64,000 nucleotides of DNA, from positions 30,162-94,161 of the forward strand of contig NZ_AFWE01000029.1 in assembly GCF_000222585.1 (NCBI RefSeq). The letters are read 5' to 3'. Made by a program: the position numbers and the translations under genes. The notes under the pieces were generated by a model. The model had not been told where the DNA came from. It saw only the letters and a list, made by a program, of their open reading frames with translations, and did not search any database. This stretch comes from Vibrio scophthalmi LMG 19158. Lineage in GTDB: Bacteria; Pseudomonadota; Gammaproteobacteria; Enterobacterales; Vibrionaceae. Position 1 is the first letter of the stretch. Every line of letters begins with the position of its first letter. Below are positions 55,326 through 64,000 of this stretch, in pieces.

Positions 55326-55781
55326 TTATTTCAGCGACTGAACGCGTTCGAAATCATTTCCAATCAGCGGTGTCGCTTCTGCTTGCGGTACATGGCACTG
55401 TAGGCAGAAATAACGGCGAGGAGACATATCGGCTAGTACGGCATCTTCTCGGTTCACGTAGTGTGTAACACTGATTTTGGTTGCGCCCATTTCTTTGGCA
55501 TTTTTCCAACTGTGGCAGGCCAAACATTTGTTCGCATTCAGAGAGACTTCGTAATTACGAATGCTATGTGGGATCAGAGGTGGCTGATAGACAAAGCTGC
55601 TCTCTAGTGCTTGTTCTTTCGGGTATTTCTTAAAGTCATCAGCAGGGCGAGTGTCTTCTAATCGGGTACTACCACGAAGTGAATCAACACCACCAGTTCC
55701 GCCTGGATTATCCAGCTCAGCAAATACGTTGCCGCTGGCAATCATTGCAAAAGCAAATAGGGCAATCACTATTTTTTTCAT
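55326..55781 (-). CDS. napB: Dihaem cytochrome NapB, small subunit of periplasmic nitrate reductase
   Basis: The 151-residue protein starts MKKIVIALFAFAMIASGNVFAEL. GGAG lies upstream of the ATG at 55781; a longer in-frame start at 55805 is rejected. The two haem sites are CLACHSW and CLQCHVP. The family signature VYQPPLIPHSIRNYEVSLNANKC precedes the first. It transfers electrons from NapC to the NapA iron-sulfur centre in the periplasm. It lies between napA (39 bases from the start of napB) and napC. Confidence 0.96.
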   Translation of the reverse strand: MKKIVIALFAFAMIASGNVFAELDNPGGTGGVDSLRGSTRLEDTRPADDFKKYPKEQALESSFVYQPPLIPHSIRNYEVSLNANKCLACHSWKNAKEMGATKISVTHYVNREDAVLADMSPRRYFCLQCHVPQAEATPLIGNDFERVQSLK

Positions 55782-55843
55782 TGTAACTTCTCCGCCTAAG
55801 GGCAATTTTTTATGTTGGCCGGCCGCAGCCCGCCAACAATGGA

Positions 55844-58333
55844 TTAAACAACTTTGGTGATCTTAACCGGACATTTTTTGAAATCGGTCTGTTTAGACAG
55901 TGGGTCCGTTGCATCTAAGATCAGTTTGTTGATCAGTATTCGAGCATCAAAAAATGGTACGAATACAAGCCCTTGTGGTGGTCGATTACGGCCACGAGTT
56001 TCCACGCGAACACGAACTTCGCCACGTTTATTTGACAGTAAAACTTCTTCCCCACGGCGAACGTTGCGCGCTTTCGCGTCATCTGGGTGCATGTAACAAA
56101 CGGCGTCAGGAACTGCCTTGTAGAGCTCAGGGACACGGCGAGTCATGGTGCCGGTATGCCAATGCTCAAGGACTCGGCCGGTACATAACCACATATCGAA
56201 CTCTTCATTTGGCACTTCCGGTGGCGCTTCATATGGTGCAGAAATGATCCAAGCTTTGCCGTCTGGCTTGCCATAAAAGTCCCAATCAGAGCCAGCTTTA
56301 GCGTAAGGATCCGATCCTTCCTTAAAGCGCCAAAGAGTCTCTTTGCCATCAACGACAGGCCAACGTAGTCCGCGTACTTGATGATAAACATCGTATGGGG
56401 CAAGGTCATGTCCATGTCCGCGACCAAACTGGGCGTATTCTTCGAACAGGCCCTTTTGTACGTAATAACCAAAGTGATGAGCGTCATCATTGAGTTCACG
56501 TGCTTCTTCAATCGGGAACTTGTCGACGGTTCCGTTTTTGTATAGGACGTCATACATGGTTTTACCGCGATGTTGCGGTGCTTTTGCTAGCGCTTCTTCA
56601 GTCCAGACTTCTTCAATTTTGAAACGCTTGGAGAATTCCATTAACTGCCATAAGTCAGATTTCGCTTCACCAATGGTTTCAACTTGTTGATACCATGCTT
56701 GAGTGCGTCGTTCGGCGTTACCATAAGCGCCTTCTTTTTCGATCCACATTGCCGTAGGCAAAATAAGGTCAGCGGCTTGTGCTGTTGCGGTCGGGTATGG
56801 GTCAGACACCACGATGAAGTTCTCAGGGTTGCGGTAACCCGGTAGACGTTCTTCATTGATATTCGGCCCAGCTTGCAGGTTGTTGTTACACATCACCCAG
56901 TAAGCGTTGAGCTTACCGTCATTAAGCATGCGATCTTGCAATACCGCGTGGAAGCCAGGTTTAGGTGGGATGACGCCATCAGGAATATTCCAAATGCCTT
57001 CTGCAATTTTACGGTGTTTCGGATTCGCGACCACCAAATCTGCTGGAAGGCGGTGAGCAAACGTACCCACTTCACGTGCGGTACCACAGGCAGACGGTTG
57101 ACCAGTCAGTGAGAATGGGCTGTTACCCGGAGTGGAAATTTTACCGGTTAGTAGGTGAAGGTTGTACACCAAACTGTTCATCCACACACCACGTGTGTGT
57201 TGGTTCATGCCCATCGTCCACAGTGACATGACCTTGGTGTTCGGATCGGCATATTGCTTAGCAAGTTCAATCAGCTTCTCTGGTGCAATGCCTGAAAGTT
57301 CAGCCGTATATTCAAGTGTATAAGGCGCAACGGATTTTTTGTATTCATCAAATGCGATTGAGGTCATTACGCCTGAGTTAGGGTTCTCAGCTTCCATTTG
57401 AATCGGATTGTCATCGCGAAGACCATAGCCAATATCGGTTGTCGCTTGTTTGAAGTGAGTATGCTTGTTAACAAAGTCCCAGTTTACAGCGTCATTTTCG
57501 ATGATGTAATTAGCGATGAAGTTGGCAACCGCGAGATCCGTTTGCGGTGTAAAGATATAACCATGATCAGCCAATTCGAAAGAACGATGATAGTAAGTTG
57601 ATAGTACGTTAACTTTTACGTGTGGGTGGCTTAGGCGGCGGTCGGTAATACGAGTCCATAATACTGGGTGCATCTCTGCCATATTTGAACCCCACAGCAC
57701 AAATGCGTCTGCATGTTCAAAGTCATCATAGCAGCCCATCGGTTCGTCTATGCCGAATGAACGCATGAAGCCAACAACCGCTGAAGCCATACAGTGGCGT
57801 GCATTTGGGTCAATGTTATTTGAACGAAAGCCTGCTTTCATAAGTTTTGATGCAGCGTAACCTTCCATTACGGTCCATTGACCAGAACCAAACATACCCA
57901 CAGAGGTTGGTCCTTTGTCTTTTAAAGCCGATTTCCATTTTTCCGCCATGATATCGAAAGCATCATCCCAAGAGACTGGCGCAAATTCACCGTTCTTATC
58001 GTATTTGCCATCAGTCATGCGAAGTAGAGGCTGGGTTAATCGATCATGACCATACATGATTTTCGAAAGGAAGTAGCCTTTGATACAGTTCAACCCCTTA
58101 TTTACCGGAGCTTCTGGGTCACCTTGAGTTGCAACTACTTTACCTCCTTGGGTACCAACCAGTACCGAACAGCCAGTACCACAAAAACGACAAGGCGCTT
58201 TATCCCAGGTAATCTTAGTTTGGTCTGAGCTAGCAATCAGGTTCGTTGCAGAAGCAGGCAGTGTAATCCCCGCTACTGCCGCGGCTGATGCGGCTGCGTT
58301 TGCTTTTACAAACGCGCGTCGTGTCATTTTCAT
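55844..58333 (-). CDS. napA: Periplasmic nitrate reductase catalytic subunit NapA
   Basis: The 829-residue molybdoenzyme reduces nitrate to nitrite in the periplasm. It has a twin-arginine signal ([20 protein letters not shown], cut after LPASA). The [4Fe-4S] ligands are CRFCGTGC and a later Cys at [11 protein letters not shown]. The Mo-ligand Cys lies in [10 protein letters not shown] (about residue 180), and many bis-MGD-binding segments follow, such as [11 protein letters not shown]. The length is normal for NapA. Its start overlaps the napD stop by 4 bases (ATGA), showing coupled translation with its maturation chaperone. Confidence 0.98.
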   Translation of the reverse strand: MKMTRRAFVKANAAASAAAVAGITLPASATNLIASSDQTKITWDKAPCRFCGTGCSVLVGTQGGKVVATQGDPEAPVNKGLNCIKGYFLSKIMYGHDRLTQPLLRMTDGKYDKNGEFAPVSWDDAFDIMAEKWKSALKDKGPTSVGMFGSGQWTVMEGYAASKLMKAGFRSNNIDPNARHCMASAVVGFMRSFGIDEPMGCYDDFEHADAFVLWGSNMAEMHPVLWTRITDRRLSHPHVKVNVLSTYYHRSFELADHGYIFTPQTDLAVANFIANYIIENDAVNWDFVNKHTHFKQATTDIGYGLRDDNPIQMEAENPNSGVMTSIAFDEYKKSVAPYTLEYTAELSGIAPEKLIELAKQYADPNTKVMSLWTMGMNQHTRGVWMNSLVYNLHLLTGKISTPGNSPFSLTGQPSACGTAREVGTFAHRLPADLVVANPKHRKIAEGIWNIPDGVIPPKPGFHAVLQDRMLNDGKLNAYWVMCNNNLQAGPNINEERLPGYRNPENFIVVSDPYPTATAQAADLILPTAMWIEKEGAYGNAERRTQAWYQQVETIGEAKSDLWQLMEFSKRFKIEEVWTEEALAKAPQHRGKTMYDVLYKNGTVDKFPIEEARELNDDAHHFGYYVQKGLFEEYAQFGRGHGHDLAPYDVYHQVRGLRWPVVDGKETLWRFKEGSDPYAKAGSDWDFYGKPDGKAWIISAPYEAPPEVPNEEFDMWLCTGRVLEHWHTGTMTRRVPELYKAVPDAVCYMHPDDAKARNVRRGEEVLLSNKRGEVRVRVETRGRNRPPQGLVFVPFFDARILINKLILDATDPLSKQTDFKKCPVKITKVV

Positions 58334-58650
58334 ACTTCACCCTCTACTTGGGATTGTTGATTTCCAGTGTTTGGTTCTAATTCGGTGTGTTCGGTATAGA
58401 TTTCTTCAGGTTCTATTTGGTGATAAACCATTACGGTATTTAGAACATGTGGCAAATTATTGATTACGTCGATAGTGTCGGTGATAAAGCCATGTGTCGC
58501 GGTTTCTAGTACGACGATCAGTTTTCCTTCTGGACTATCGCCATAAACTTCGGCACCATCGATGTCACTAATTTGTGCTGTAACCGTTTGAAGTTGTTCA
58601 GGTTGGCAATGAACAATTAAACTGGATATATGCACTTCATTTTTTGGCAT
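58330..58650 (-). CDS. napD: NapA maturation chaperone NapD
   Basis: The 106-residue cytoplasmic protein binds the Tat signal peptide of NapA and delays export until the Mo cofactor is inserted. The family pattern is visible: [32 protein letters not shown], then [37 protein letters not shown]. The ferredoxin-like fold is the usual 80 residues. An acidic tail ([17 protein letters not shown]) is slightly longer than in E. coli. Overlaps napA by 4 bases and follows napF after 26 bases. Confidence 0.95.
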   Translation of the reverse strand: MPKNEVHISSLIVHCQPEQLQTVTAQISDIDGAEVYGDSPEGKLIVVLETATHGFITDTIDVINNLPHVLNTVMVYHQIEPEEIYTEHTELEPNTGNQQSQVEGEV

Positions 58651-58676
58651 GTTTTGCTCTCATAGTTGTCGTTGGT

Positions 58677-59162
58677 TTACGCGCCAACGTTGCTCACATT
58701 GATAGATGACGTAGGACATACGGCGACACAGGCACCACATCCTGAGCATTGCTCATGATTTATGCTGGGCTGAGCGACTTGCCCAACAGCATAGTTAAAG
58801 CGGATCGCCATGGGTTCGCAGATATCGGAACAAGCACGGCATTCAACATTTTGTTTTGCTAGGCACTGCGAACTGATTTCTGCTACTGCTTGCCAAGGTT
58901 CGCTCTGAGCAGGTTCAAAGAGAGTTTCAGGACAAGATTGCGCACATTGATAGCAAAATGTGCACTCATCAATTGAGAAGTCGACACGAGGAAAACCACC
59001 ATCACCTTTAATGATAATTTGAGTTTCACATGCTTTGACGCATTCTCCGCATTGACTACAAAGGTCAGTGAAGCGCTCGGGGGCCGTTAACCAAGGTAGT
59101 CTTACCGAAGTATCAGCAACCACGTTACGAGTGAAAAATCTTCGTCTCGAAAGGTCTACCAT
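58677..59162 (-). CDS. napF: Ferredoxin-type protein NapF
   Basis: The 161-residue cytoplasmic iron-sulfur protein is the first gene of the operon. It carries four Cys clusters: CSQCGECVKACE, CTFCYQCAQSCPE, CRACSDICEP and CSGCGACVAVCP. Its N-terminus (MVDLSRRRFF) looks partly Tat-like, as in other NapF proteins. NapF is thought to help load the NapA iron-sulfur cluster. The promoter region shared with narQ carries an FNR-like box and a NarP-type 7-2-7 repeat. Confidence 0.95.
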   Translation of the reverse strand: MVDLSRRRFFTRNVVADTSVRLPWLTAPERFTDLCSQCGECVKACETQIIIKGDGGFPRVDFSIDECTFCYQCAQSCPETLFEPAQSEPWQAVAEISSQCLAKQNVECRACSDICEPMAIRFNYAVGQVAQPSINHEQCSGCGACVAVCPTSSINVSNVGA

Positions 59163-59263
59163 TCAGTTACAATCCATTACTGTTGAACGTAAATGGCTAA
59201 GTGCCATTAATATTTAGTCATTTATCGATATATAAATTGTAGTTTTTGACATATTTGTATAAA

Positions 59264-59279
59264 TACCTCTTAGGAGGTA
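59264..59279. promoter_or_regulatory. NarP-type 7-2-7 inverted repeat upstream of napF
   Basis: TACCTCT-TA-GGAGGTA is an inverted repeat of the NarL/NarP heptamer (TACYYMT) with 2-base spacing; the left half fits fully and the right half differs at one base. It lies 102 bases before the napF start codon and 122 before narQ. NarP binds such sites to activate nap. Confidence 0.75.
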
Positions 59280-59293
59280 ATTGAGGTGAGATA

Positions 59294-59307
59294 TTGTTTT
59301 AGATCAA
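59294..59307 (+). promoter_or_regulatory. FNR-like box in the napF/narQ promoter region
   Basis: TTGTTTTAGATCAA matches the FNR consensus at 9 of 10 fixed positions. It is 132 bases before the napF ATG and 94 bases before the narQ start. Its centre is 29 bases from the NarP-type site. Confidence 0.7.
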
Positions 59308-59400
59308 TTAATTCAGTTAGATTTGATCACATATTGAACTAAACGCTATCTACCCATTAAGAGTAGTCCAAATTATTGGCCCCAAAATCGAGAGTCGACA

Positions 59401-61134
59401 TTGTTTAAAACGGTTAAAAAATCGGTAACAGGCACGATAGCAAAGGCGATGACATTCATTGTGTTGCTGTCTGTGTGTACCATTGGTTATGCATTTATTT
59501 TGTTGGCATCAAGTCTTAATGATGCTGAAGCGGTCAATGTCGCAGGGTCAATGAGGATGCAAAGCTATCGACTAGCAAGTGATATTCAGTCTCAATCTAG
59601 TGACTATTCATCCCATATTTACTTATTTGAACATTCCATTTATTCACCATCTATGATGGCATTACAAAATTGGACGGTTCCTGAAGATATCACCCAAGAT
59701 TACTATCAATTGATCATACGCTGGCACGAACTAAAAGCGCTGCTAAAGAGTGAAAAACGATCTGAATATTTGGTGTTAGTGCCGAATTTTGTATCACAAA
59801 TTGATGCCTTCGTTTTCAAATTACAGAGTTTTTCTGAACGAAAATTACTCCAACTAGCGTGGGTTGGCGCAATTGGCATGGGGGGGATTTTGATCACCAG
59901 TGTCTTCGTGGTGCTATTTGTACGCCGTGAAATCGTTAACCCTCTACAAGCATTGGTACTTGCTAGTGAACAAGTTCAATCTCATTCGTTTGATGTCGAT
60001 TTGAATGTCGTGAGCGACAATGAAATTGGCATCTTAACCCGTACCTTTAACAACACGGCAAAAGAGCTTGGTAAGCTTTACAATGGGTTAGAAAATGCGG
60101 TAAATGAAAAAACCCATAAGTTACAACATGCTAATCAATCTTTGTCGGTATTGTATAAATCGTCGAGCGAACTGACGGCGTCGCGCATCACCTTGGATAA
60201 CTTCGCAGCAATATTAGAATATATAAAAAGTATTGAAGGGATCGATGCCGTACAACTTTCTATCTCATCGCGTGGCGAAAAACCGCTGGTACTCACTAAA
60301 GGCGATTACAACGCAGAGAATAGCGCTTCGCGCGAGTTAATCTTAGATGGACAAAACTTAGGTACGTTGCATTGGAATTGGCGTTTACCTTGTCCAGATC
60401 AAGCTCTTATTGATAATTTTGTTAGAATATTATCTCGTGCCGTTTATTATAACCAAGCTCAACGACAGTCAGAAAACCTATTGTTGCTAGAAGAAAGGGC
60501 TACCATTGCGCGTGAACTTCACGATTCACTTGCCCAATCTTTGTCTTACCTGAAGATTCAGGTTTCTTTACTAAAGCGACTAATGAAAAAACTGGCGGAG
60601 GATAAAGCGGCGGCGAGCGCCAATGGCGTGATTGCGGATTTGGATGGCGCGCTAAATGGTGCCTATACACAATTACGCGAGCTATTAACCACGTTTAGAC
60701 TCTCAATCAAAGAAGGCAGCTTTGGTTCCGCTTTGACTGGTATGGTAGAACAACTAGCTGAACAAACCGATGCCGAGATTCGTTTGCTAAACGAATTGTC
60801 GTCAGCAGAACTCGATGCTCATGAACAAGTTCATCTACTACAGTTAATCAGGGAGGCGACCCTCAATGCGATTAAACACGCGAATGCGAGCCTTATTGAG
60901 ATCTTCTGTATTGAAGAAGATGACTGTGTTGTGATGCGCGTAAAAGATAACGGAATTGGCATGAAGGGTGAAGGTATTACCGATGGTAAGCTGGATCACT
61001 ATGGATTATCGATCATGCATGAACGAGCCAGTCGCTTAAATGGTCACTTAACGATCAATACAGCACTAGAGCTGGGTTGTGAAATTGAATTAAAATACCC
61101 AAGAACAAAGGATGAAAACTTTGACAACATGTAA
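59401..61134 (+). CDS. narQ: Nitrate/nitrite sensor histidine kinase NarQ
   Basis: The 577-residue inner-membrane kinase has two helices (about 15-38 and 155-178) around a periplasmic sensor. The P-box AVNVAGSMRMQSYRLA is the nitrate-binding helix of NarX/NarQ. A HAMP domain follows (RREIVNPLQALVLASEQVQS), then a central module, the HisKA_3 histidine (RATIARELHDSLAQSLSYLKIQ) and an HATPase ending in HYGLSIMHERASRLNGHL. The Cys-rich linker of NarX is absent, so NarQ fits better. The start is TTG at 59401 behind GAGAG; no better ATG exists before the first helix. Overlaps narP by 23 bases and is divergent from napF. Confidence 0.93.
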   Translation: MFKTVKKSVTGTIAKAMTFIVLLSVCTIGYAFILLASSLNDAEAVNVAGSMRMQSYRLASDIQSQSSDYSSHIYLFEHSIYSPSMMALQNWTVPEDITQDYYQLIIRWHELKALLKSEKRSEYLVLVPNFVSQIDAFVFKLQSFSERKLLQLAWVGAIGMGGILITSVFVVLFVRREIVNPLQALVLASEQVQSHSFDVDLNVVSDNEIGILTRTFNNTAKELGKLYNGLENAVNEKTHKLQHANQSLSVLYKSSSELTASRITLDNFAAILEYIKSIEGIDAVQLSISSRGEKPLVLTKGDYNAENSASRELILDGQNLGTLHWNWRLPCPDQALIDNFVRILSRAVYYNQAQRQSENLLLLEERATIARELHDSLAQSLSYLKIQVSLLKRLMKKLAEDKAAASANGVIADLDGALNGAYTQLRELLTTFRLSIKEGSFGSALTGMVEQLAEQTDAEIRLLNELSSAELDAHEQVHLLQLIREATLNAIKHANASLIEIFCIEEDDCVVMRVKDNGIGMKGEGITDGKLDHYGLSIMHERASRLNGHLTINTALELGCEIELKYPRTKDENFDNM

Positions 61135-61753
61135 GGTAATGCTGGTTGACGATCATCCACTGATGCGTCGCGGGTTAGGGCAGTTGCTCAGCTTTGAAGA
61201 TGAATTTGAAATTATTGCGGAAGCAAGTTCTGGCGCAGAAGCTGTCGCGAAAAACCATGAAGTTGAACCTGATCTTATTTTGCTCGACCTCAATATGAAA
61301 GGTATGTCAGGACTCGATACGTTAAAAGCGTTACGAGCGGATAATTGCGATGCCAATATTGTGATCTTGACGGTCTCAGATAGTGCTTCAGATATTGATG
61401 CCATTGTTAAATCAGGTGCTGATGGTTATCTGTTAAAAGATACTGAGCCTGATGAGTTAATCGATCTGCTTAAACAAACGTTACAGGGTAATAAAGCATA
61501 TAGCCGTGAAGTAGCACAGTATCTAGCAGAGCGTTCTAGCCATAGTGATATCTTTGATGGTTTGACGGACCGAGAGTTGCAGATCCTGCAACAAGTGGCC
61601 AAAGGATTACGCAACAAACAGATTGCGGATATTTTGTTTATCTCTGAATCGACCGTAAAAGTACATATGAAGAGTTTGTTGAAGAAACTCAGTGTGCCAT
61701 CGCGCACTGCAGCAACAGTATTGTACCTTGAACGTTTCGGCGACATTAAATAA
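61112..61753 (+). CDS. narP: Nitrate/nitrite response regulator NarP
   Basis: The 213-residue regulator has a receiver domain (VMLVDDHPLMRRGL, phosphorylated Asp in ILLDLNMKGMSGL, Thr in ILTVSD, Lys in YLLKDTEPDEL). A LuxR/FixJ-type HTH domain follows (LTDRELQILQQVAKGLRNKQIADILFISESTVKVHMKSLLKKL). It starts inside the 3' end of narQ, so the two are co-translated. NarP controls nap and other anaerobic genes. A site of its type lies between narQ and napF. Confidence 0.95.
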   Translation: MKTLTTCKVMLVDDHPLMRRGLGQLLSFEDEFEIIAEASSGAEAVAKNHEVEPDLILLDLNMKGMSGLDTLKALRADNCDANIVILTVSDSASDIDAIVKSGADGYLLKDTEPDELIDLLKQTLQGNKAYSREVAQYLAERSSHSDIFDGLTDRELQILQQVAKGLRNKQIADILFISESTVKVHMKSLLKKLSVPSRTAATVLYLERFGDIK

Positions 61754-61791
61754 AACTGATTTACCTCGAATACCGGTTGGTTTTAAAAGAA

Positions 61792-61822
61792 GAAGGGCGC
61801 TCATTGAGCGTCCTTCTTTAAT
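61792..61822. terminator. Bidirectional terminator between narP and dcuC
   Basis: The stem GAAGGGCGCTC/GAGCGTCCTTC (one G-U pair) has the short loop ATT and is followed by TTTAAT. It lies between convergent genes. Confidence 0.88.
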
Positions 61823-61847
61823 AGTAAATTACGATAGATTGTTTGGA

Positions 61848-63215
61848 CTATGCGTAAACAGGAACCAAAACAAGTGTACCGACGATGACGGTCACTAGGC
61901 CGCAAAGTACCGGAACTGAGGTGCGTTTAACCACTTCGAATGGACTGATCTTACCCATGCCTGATGTCGCTACAATAACGCCAGAAACTGGAGAAATCGT
62001 GCGGCCTAGGTTGGACGCTTGTAACATCGGAATGATTAAGAATGCAGGGTTTAGGCCCATCTTCGCAGCTAGTGCAGGTGCTAGTTCAACAAACGCATAG
62101 AACGGAGCATTACCAGAACCTGTCGCAATTGCTGCCGCCACCGTTAGACCCGTTAGGATAAGCATCAGTGCAACACCGCCTGCGCCCGCTGTTTCGGCCA
62201 GATGAAGTAGGTTATCAATGGCACCAATTGACATCAGACCTTGAGCAAATACGCCCGCAGCAACTAAGAGCATTACCACACCTTTAAAGGCATCAGCCAT
62301 GCCTTCGTAGCAAGATTCAAGATCTTCCAGCGTTGCTTTGCCATCAAAGCGCTTAGTGATGTAATCGATCACTGCACCAACAAAGATTGACAGTACCACG
62401 ATGGTGTAGATGTCCAACGATAGACCAGGAATTGTACGGCCGTTAAATAAGAATACACCAATGATTGGCAGGAAAGGTAGGATAGAGTAGTAAGCTGGGG
62501 CTTTTACTTCTATCTCAGACACGTCAACGCGCTCCATTGGCGTATTGTCTTTTTTGTCTAGGTATTTATTCCAGAAGAATGCCGCCGCTGCCATGACCAC
62601 GATAGCGCAGAATGACACTGGCAATACGGTTTGTACTGCGAATACATCTAACGTCATGCCCGATTTTTCTGCGGCGATAACAACATCACCAGAGGTTGGC
62701 GAGAGAATGATTGCTGCAGGTGATGCACACACTGCAACTGCTGCTGGGCGTGAGATGCCCATAGCTGTCATCATTGGGAATAGTGTTGCCATTAATAGAA
62801 CACCAAGACCCGTTGCAGAGCTAACCGCTAGGGACATTAAGCACGCTACGATATAAGCCGCAACAAGTAATACGTAAGGAGACTTAATCACGGCCAATGG
62901 TTTAGAAAACTGTTTAACCACGACATTGTTTGCGCCAATGTGCGTCATATAAGAAGCGAAACCACACAATAGCATGATCTGCATACCTAAGCCGCCGCCA
63001 CGGTTTTGTAGCATGAATTTCACGTACTCAAGTGCGTCGGTGAACATATTACCGGTTGAAGCAATTTTACTTGGTAGAATGCTATGGCCCAGAAAGCCAG
63101 TCATAAACATCAAAGCAAGACCAGCAGTAAGAAGAACGCCGGCAGGTTTATATCCTTTAACGATAAAATAGCCTACGGCTACGGTAACAACTAATCCGAT
63201 TAGAAGCTCCAGCAT
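61848..63215 (-). CDS. dcuC: DcuC-type anaerobic C4-dicarboxylate transporter
   Basis: The 455-residue inner-membrane protein has about 12 helices and is close in length to E. coli DcuC (461). Signature segments are LCGFASYMTHIGANNVVVKQFSKP, ASPAAIILSPTSGDVVIAAEKSGM, IATGSGNAPFYAFVELAPALAAKMGLNP and QASNLGRTISPVSGVIVATSGM. It exports succinate in exchange for fumarate or other C4 acids in anaerobic respiration and fermentation. GAGGT lies before the ATG. An FNR-like box is centred 110 bases upstream of the start codon. The position next to narQ-narP fits an anaerobic role. Other DcuC-family carriers cannot be excluded. Confidence 0.9.
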   Translation of the reverse strand: MLELLIGLVVTVAVGYFIVKGYKPAGVLLTAGLALMFMTGFLGHSILPSKIASTGNMFTDALEYVKFMLQNRGGGLGMQIMLLCGFASYMTHIGANNVVVKQFSKPLAVIKSPYVLLVAAYIVACLMSLAVSSATGLGVLLMATLFPMMTAMGISRPAAVAVCASPAAIILSPTSGDVVIAAEKSGMTLDVFAVQTVLPVSFCAIVVMAAAAFFWNKYLDKKDNTPMERVDVSEIEVKAPAYYSILPFLPIIGVFLFNGRTIPGLSLDIYTIVVLSIFVGAVIDYITKRFDGKATLEDLESCYEGMADAFKGVVMLLVAAGVFAQGLMSIGAIDNLLHLAETAGAGGVALMLILTGLTVAAAIATGSGNAPFYAFVELAPALAAKMGLNPAFLIIPMLQASNLGRTISPVSGVIVATSGMGKISPFEVVKRTSVPVLCGLVTVIVGTLVLVPVYA

Positions 63216-63318
63216 GAAATACCTCGGTAGATAAGAAAAAATATGACAACGTGTGTCAAACTGTGTCAGTGAATCTACCGAAAACTTGACTGTAGCACGA
63301 GCGGTAAACGTACAACTC

Positions 63319-63332
63319 GTGATCTAAAACAA
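63319..63332 (-). promoter_or_regulatory. FNR-like box upstream of dcuC
   Basis: On the minus strand the sequence TTGTTTTAGATCAC matches the FNR consensus at 8 of 10 fixed positions, with the same core TTTTAGATCA as the napF/narQ box. It is about 110 bases before the dcuC ATG. Confidence 0.5.
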
Positions 63333-63413
63333 TAAAAGGATTTTAATGAAAAATGCAGATTAATATTCTGTTTTACAGTGGTTAAATTAAGTTATTTAAG
63401 TATTAAAAATGTA

Positions 63414-63441
63414 AAAAGGAACTCGAAAGTTCCTTTTATGG
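63414..63441 (-). terminator. Terminator of the EAL-domain gene
   Basis: A perfect 10-base stem AAAAGGAACT/AGTTCCTTTT with a 4-base loop lies 18 bases downstream of the EAL gene stop. The minus strand continues with TAC after the T run. Confidence 0.85.
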
Positions 63442-63454
63442 TAATAATGAGGAG

Positions 63455-64000
63455 TTAACCTACCTCGGTAGCTTCAGTTGCTGCAAGTGGCTGGGGCGTG
63501 GCGAGAAAATAGCCTTGGAAAAAATCAACATCGAGAGCACGCATGGCTAAGTATTGCTCTTTAGTTTCAATACCTTCGACCACCACTTTCGCTTTAACTT
63601 TTTTTGCCAGCTCAATGCCACTTAACATTGGTGCGGTGATGCCTTGCATATAGTCGAGCAATAAAGACCGATCAATCTTGATAATACTGGGCTTAATCAA
63701 CTCGACGCGATCGCGGTTAGAAGCGTGCATACCAAAGTCATCTATAGCAATTTTGTAACCATTAGCCTCAAGGATAGCCATGGCATTTTTTAAGCATTGT
63801 TCGTCCGGTGAATCGAGTTCAACTACTTCCATAACCACTTGGTTAGGCTGTAAGTTGAGAGATTTCAGTCCTTCAGATAACTGACCTACGCGCATGTTTT
63901 CTAAAGCAAAAAATTCACCGTCAGAAGGAAGTACATTAAGAAACAAATTAAGGTGGCGATATTTTGAGTTAGAAAAATTACGAATGTGGATTGCTCGGCT
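63455..64000 (-). CDS. EAL-domain protein, N-terminal part outside the window
   Basis: The frame stays open to base 64000, so only the last 181 residues are visible; the true start lies beyond the edge. They form most of an EAL domain: LNLFLNVLPS (the conserved Asn), MEVVELDSPDEQ (Glu), YKIAIDDFGMHASN (metal-binding Asp pair), SIIKIDRSLL (Lys), VVVEGIETKEQYLAM (Glu) and FFQGYFLATPQPL. The EAL loop itself is outside. The catalytic residues seen are intact, so c-di-GMP phosphodiesterase activity is plausible. What precedes this domain is unknown. Confidence 0.88.
   Translation of the reverse strand, partial: SRAIHIRNFSNSKYRHLNLFLNVLPSDGEFFALENMRVGQLSEGLKSLNLQPNQVVMEVVELDSPDEQCLKNAMAILEANGYKIAIDDFGMHASNRDRVELIKPSIIKIDRSLLLDYMQGITAPMLSGIELAKKVKAKVVVEGIETKEQYLAMRALDVDFFQGYFLATPQPLAATEATEVG

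Overview
The window looks like about 64 kb of a Vibrio (Vibrionaceae) genome. The gene content supports this: a periplasmic nitrate reductase operon of the NapFDABC type with the 45-residue TIGR02808-type membrane peptide, flanked by narQ-narP and dcuC, plus a solitary acetate kinase gene (ackA-2-like) not next to pta. In V. cholerae both loci lie on chromosome II, so I infer a secondary chromosome. There are no rRNA or tRNA genes, no intact insertion sequences and no CRISPR array. Most genes are ordinary and intact. Both edges cut a gene: an AraC regulator on the left and an EAL-domain gene on the right.

Layout. 1-3.1 kb: AraC-type regulator divergent from a TonB-dependent receptor, with a Fur-like box between them. 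3.4-7.3 kb: ackA-like acetate kinase behind an FNR-like box, then katG. 7.3-15 kb: RecQ-family helicase, SUKH/SMI1 orphan, a very divergent IgaA/YrfF-like membrane protein and a UvrB paralogue. 15.2-16.9 kb: brnQ preceded by a leader peptide ending in a Val/Leu/Ile codon run and by two mutually exclusive hairpins, the best unexpected signal in the window. 16.9-25.2 kb: U32 protein, a lipoprotein plus MORN-repeat pair, a DEAD-box RNA helicase, and a small membrane protein behind a MATE exporter. 27-32 kb: YfcC transporter with an AstE/AspA-type deacylase, then the NfeD-slipin pair. 32-37 kb: a CHASE4-PAS-GGDEF-EAL protein whose GGDEF is degenerate, and a Sel1-repeat protein. 37.5-42.1 kb: a tight four-gene envelope operon (TPR-like lipoprotein, LpoB-like lipoprotein, unknown periplasmic protein, CsgG/FlgT-like protein). 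42-47.1 kb: pirin and a four-gene chaperone-usher pilus operon of the DUF4402 pilin type. 47.7-52.6 kb: hybrid histidine kinase with two receivers, small PstS-like binding protein and porin. 52.9-54.3 kb: a DUF465 protein and an exported HExxH protein. 54.5-63.2 kb: nap operon, narQ-narP and dcuC. 63.4-64 kb: the cut EAL protein.

How it works together. The anaerobic part is coherent. NarQ-NarP senses nitrate/nitrite. A NarP-type 7-2-7 site and an FNR-like box sit in the shared napF/narQ promoter region. Closely related FNR-like boxes precede dcuC and the acetate kinase gene. Several other groups are envelope-facing units whose functions are not established from sequence alone: the LpoB/CsgG-like operon, the kinase-binding protein-porin operon, the lipoprotein-MORN pair and the IgaA-like protein. 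Function calls rest on motif and family recognition by eye. No database search was run.
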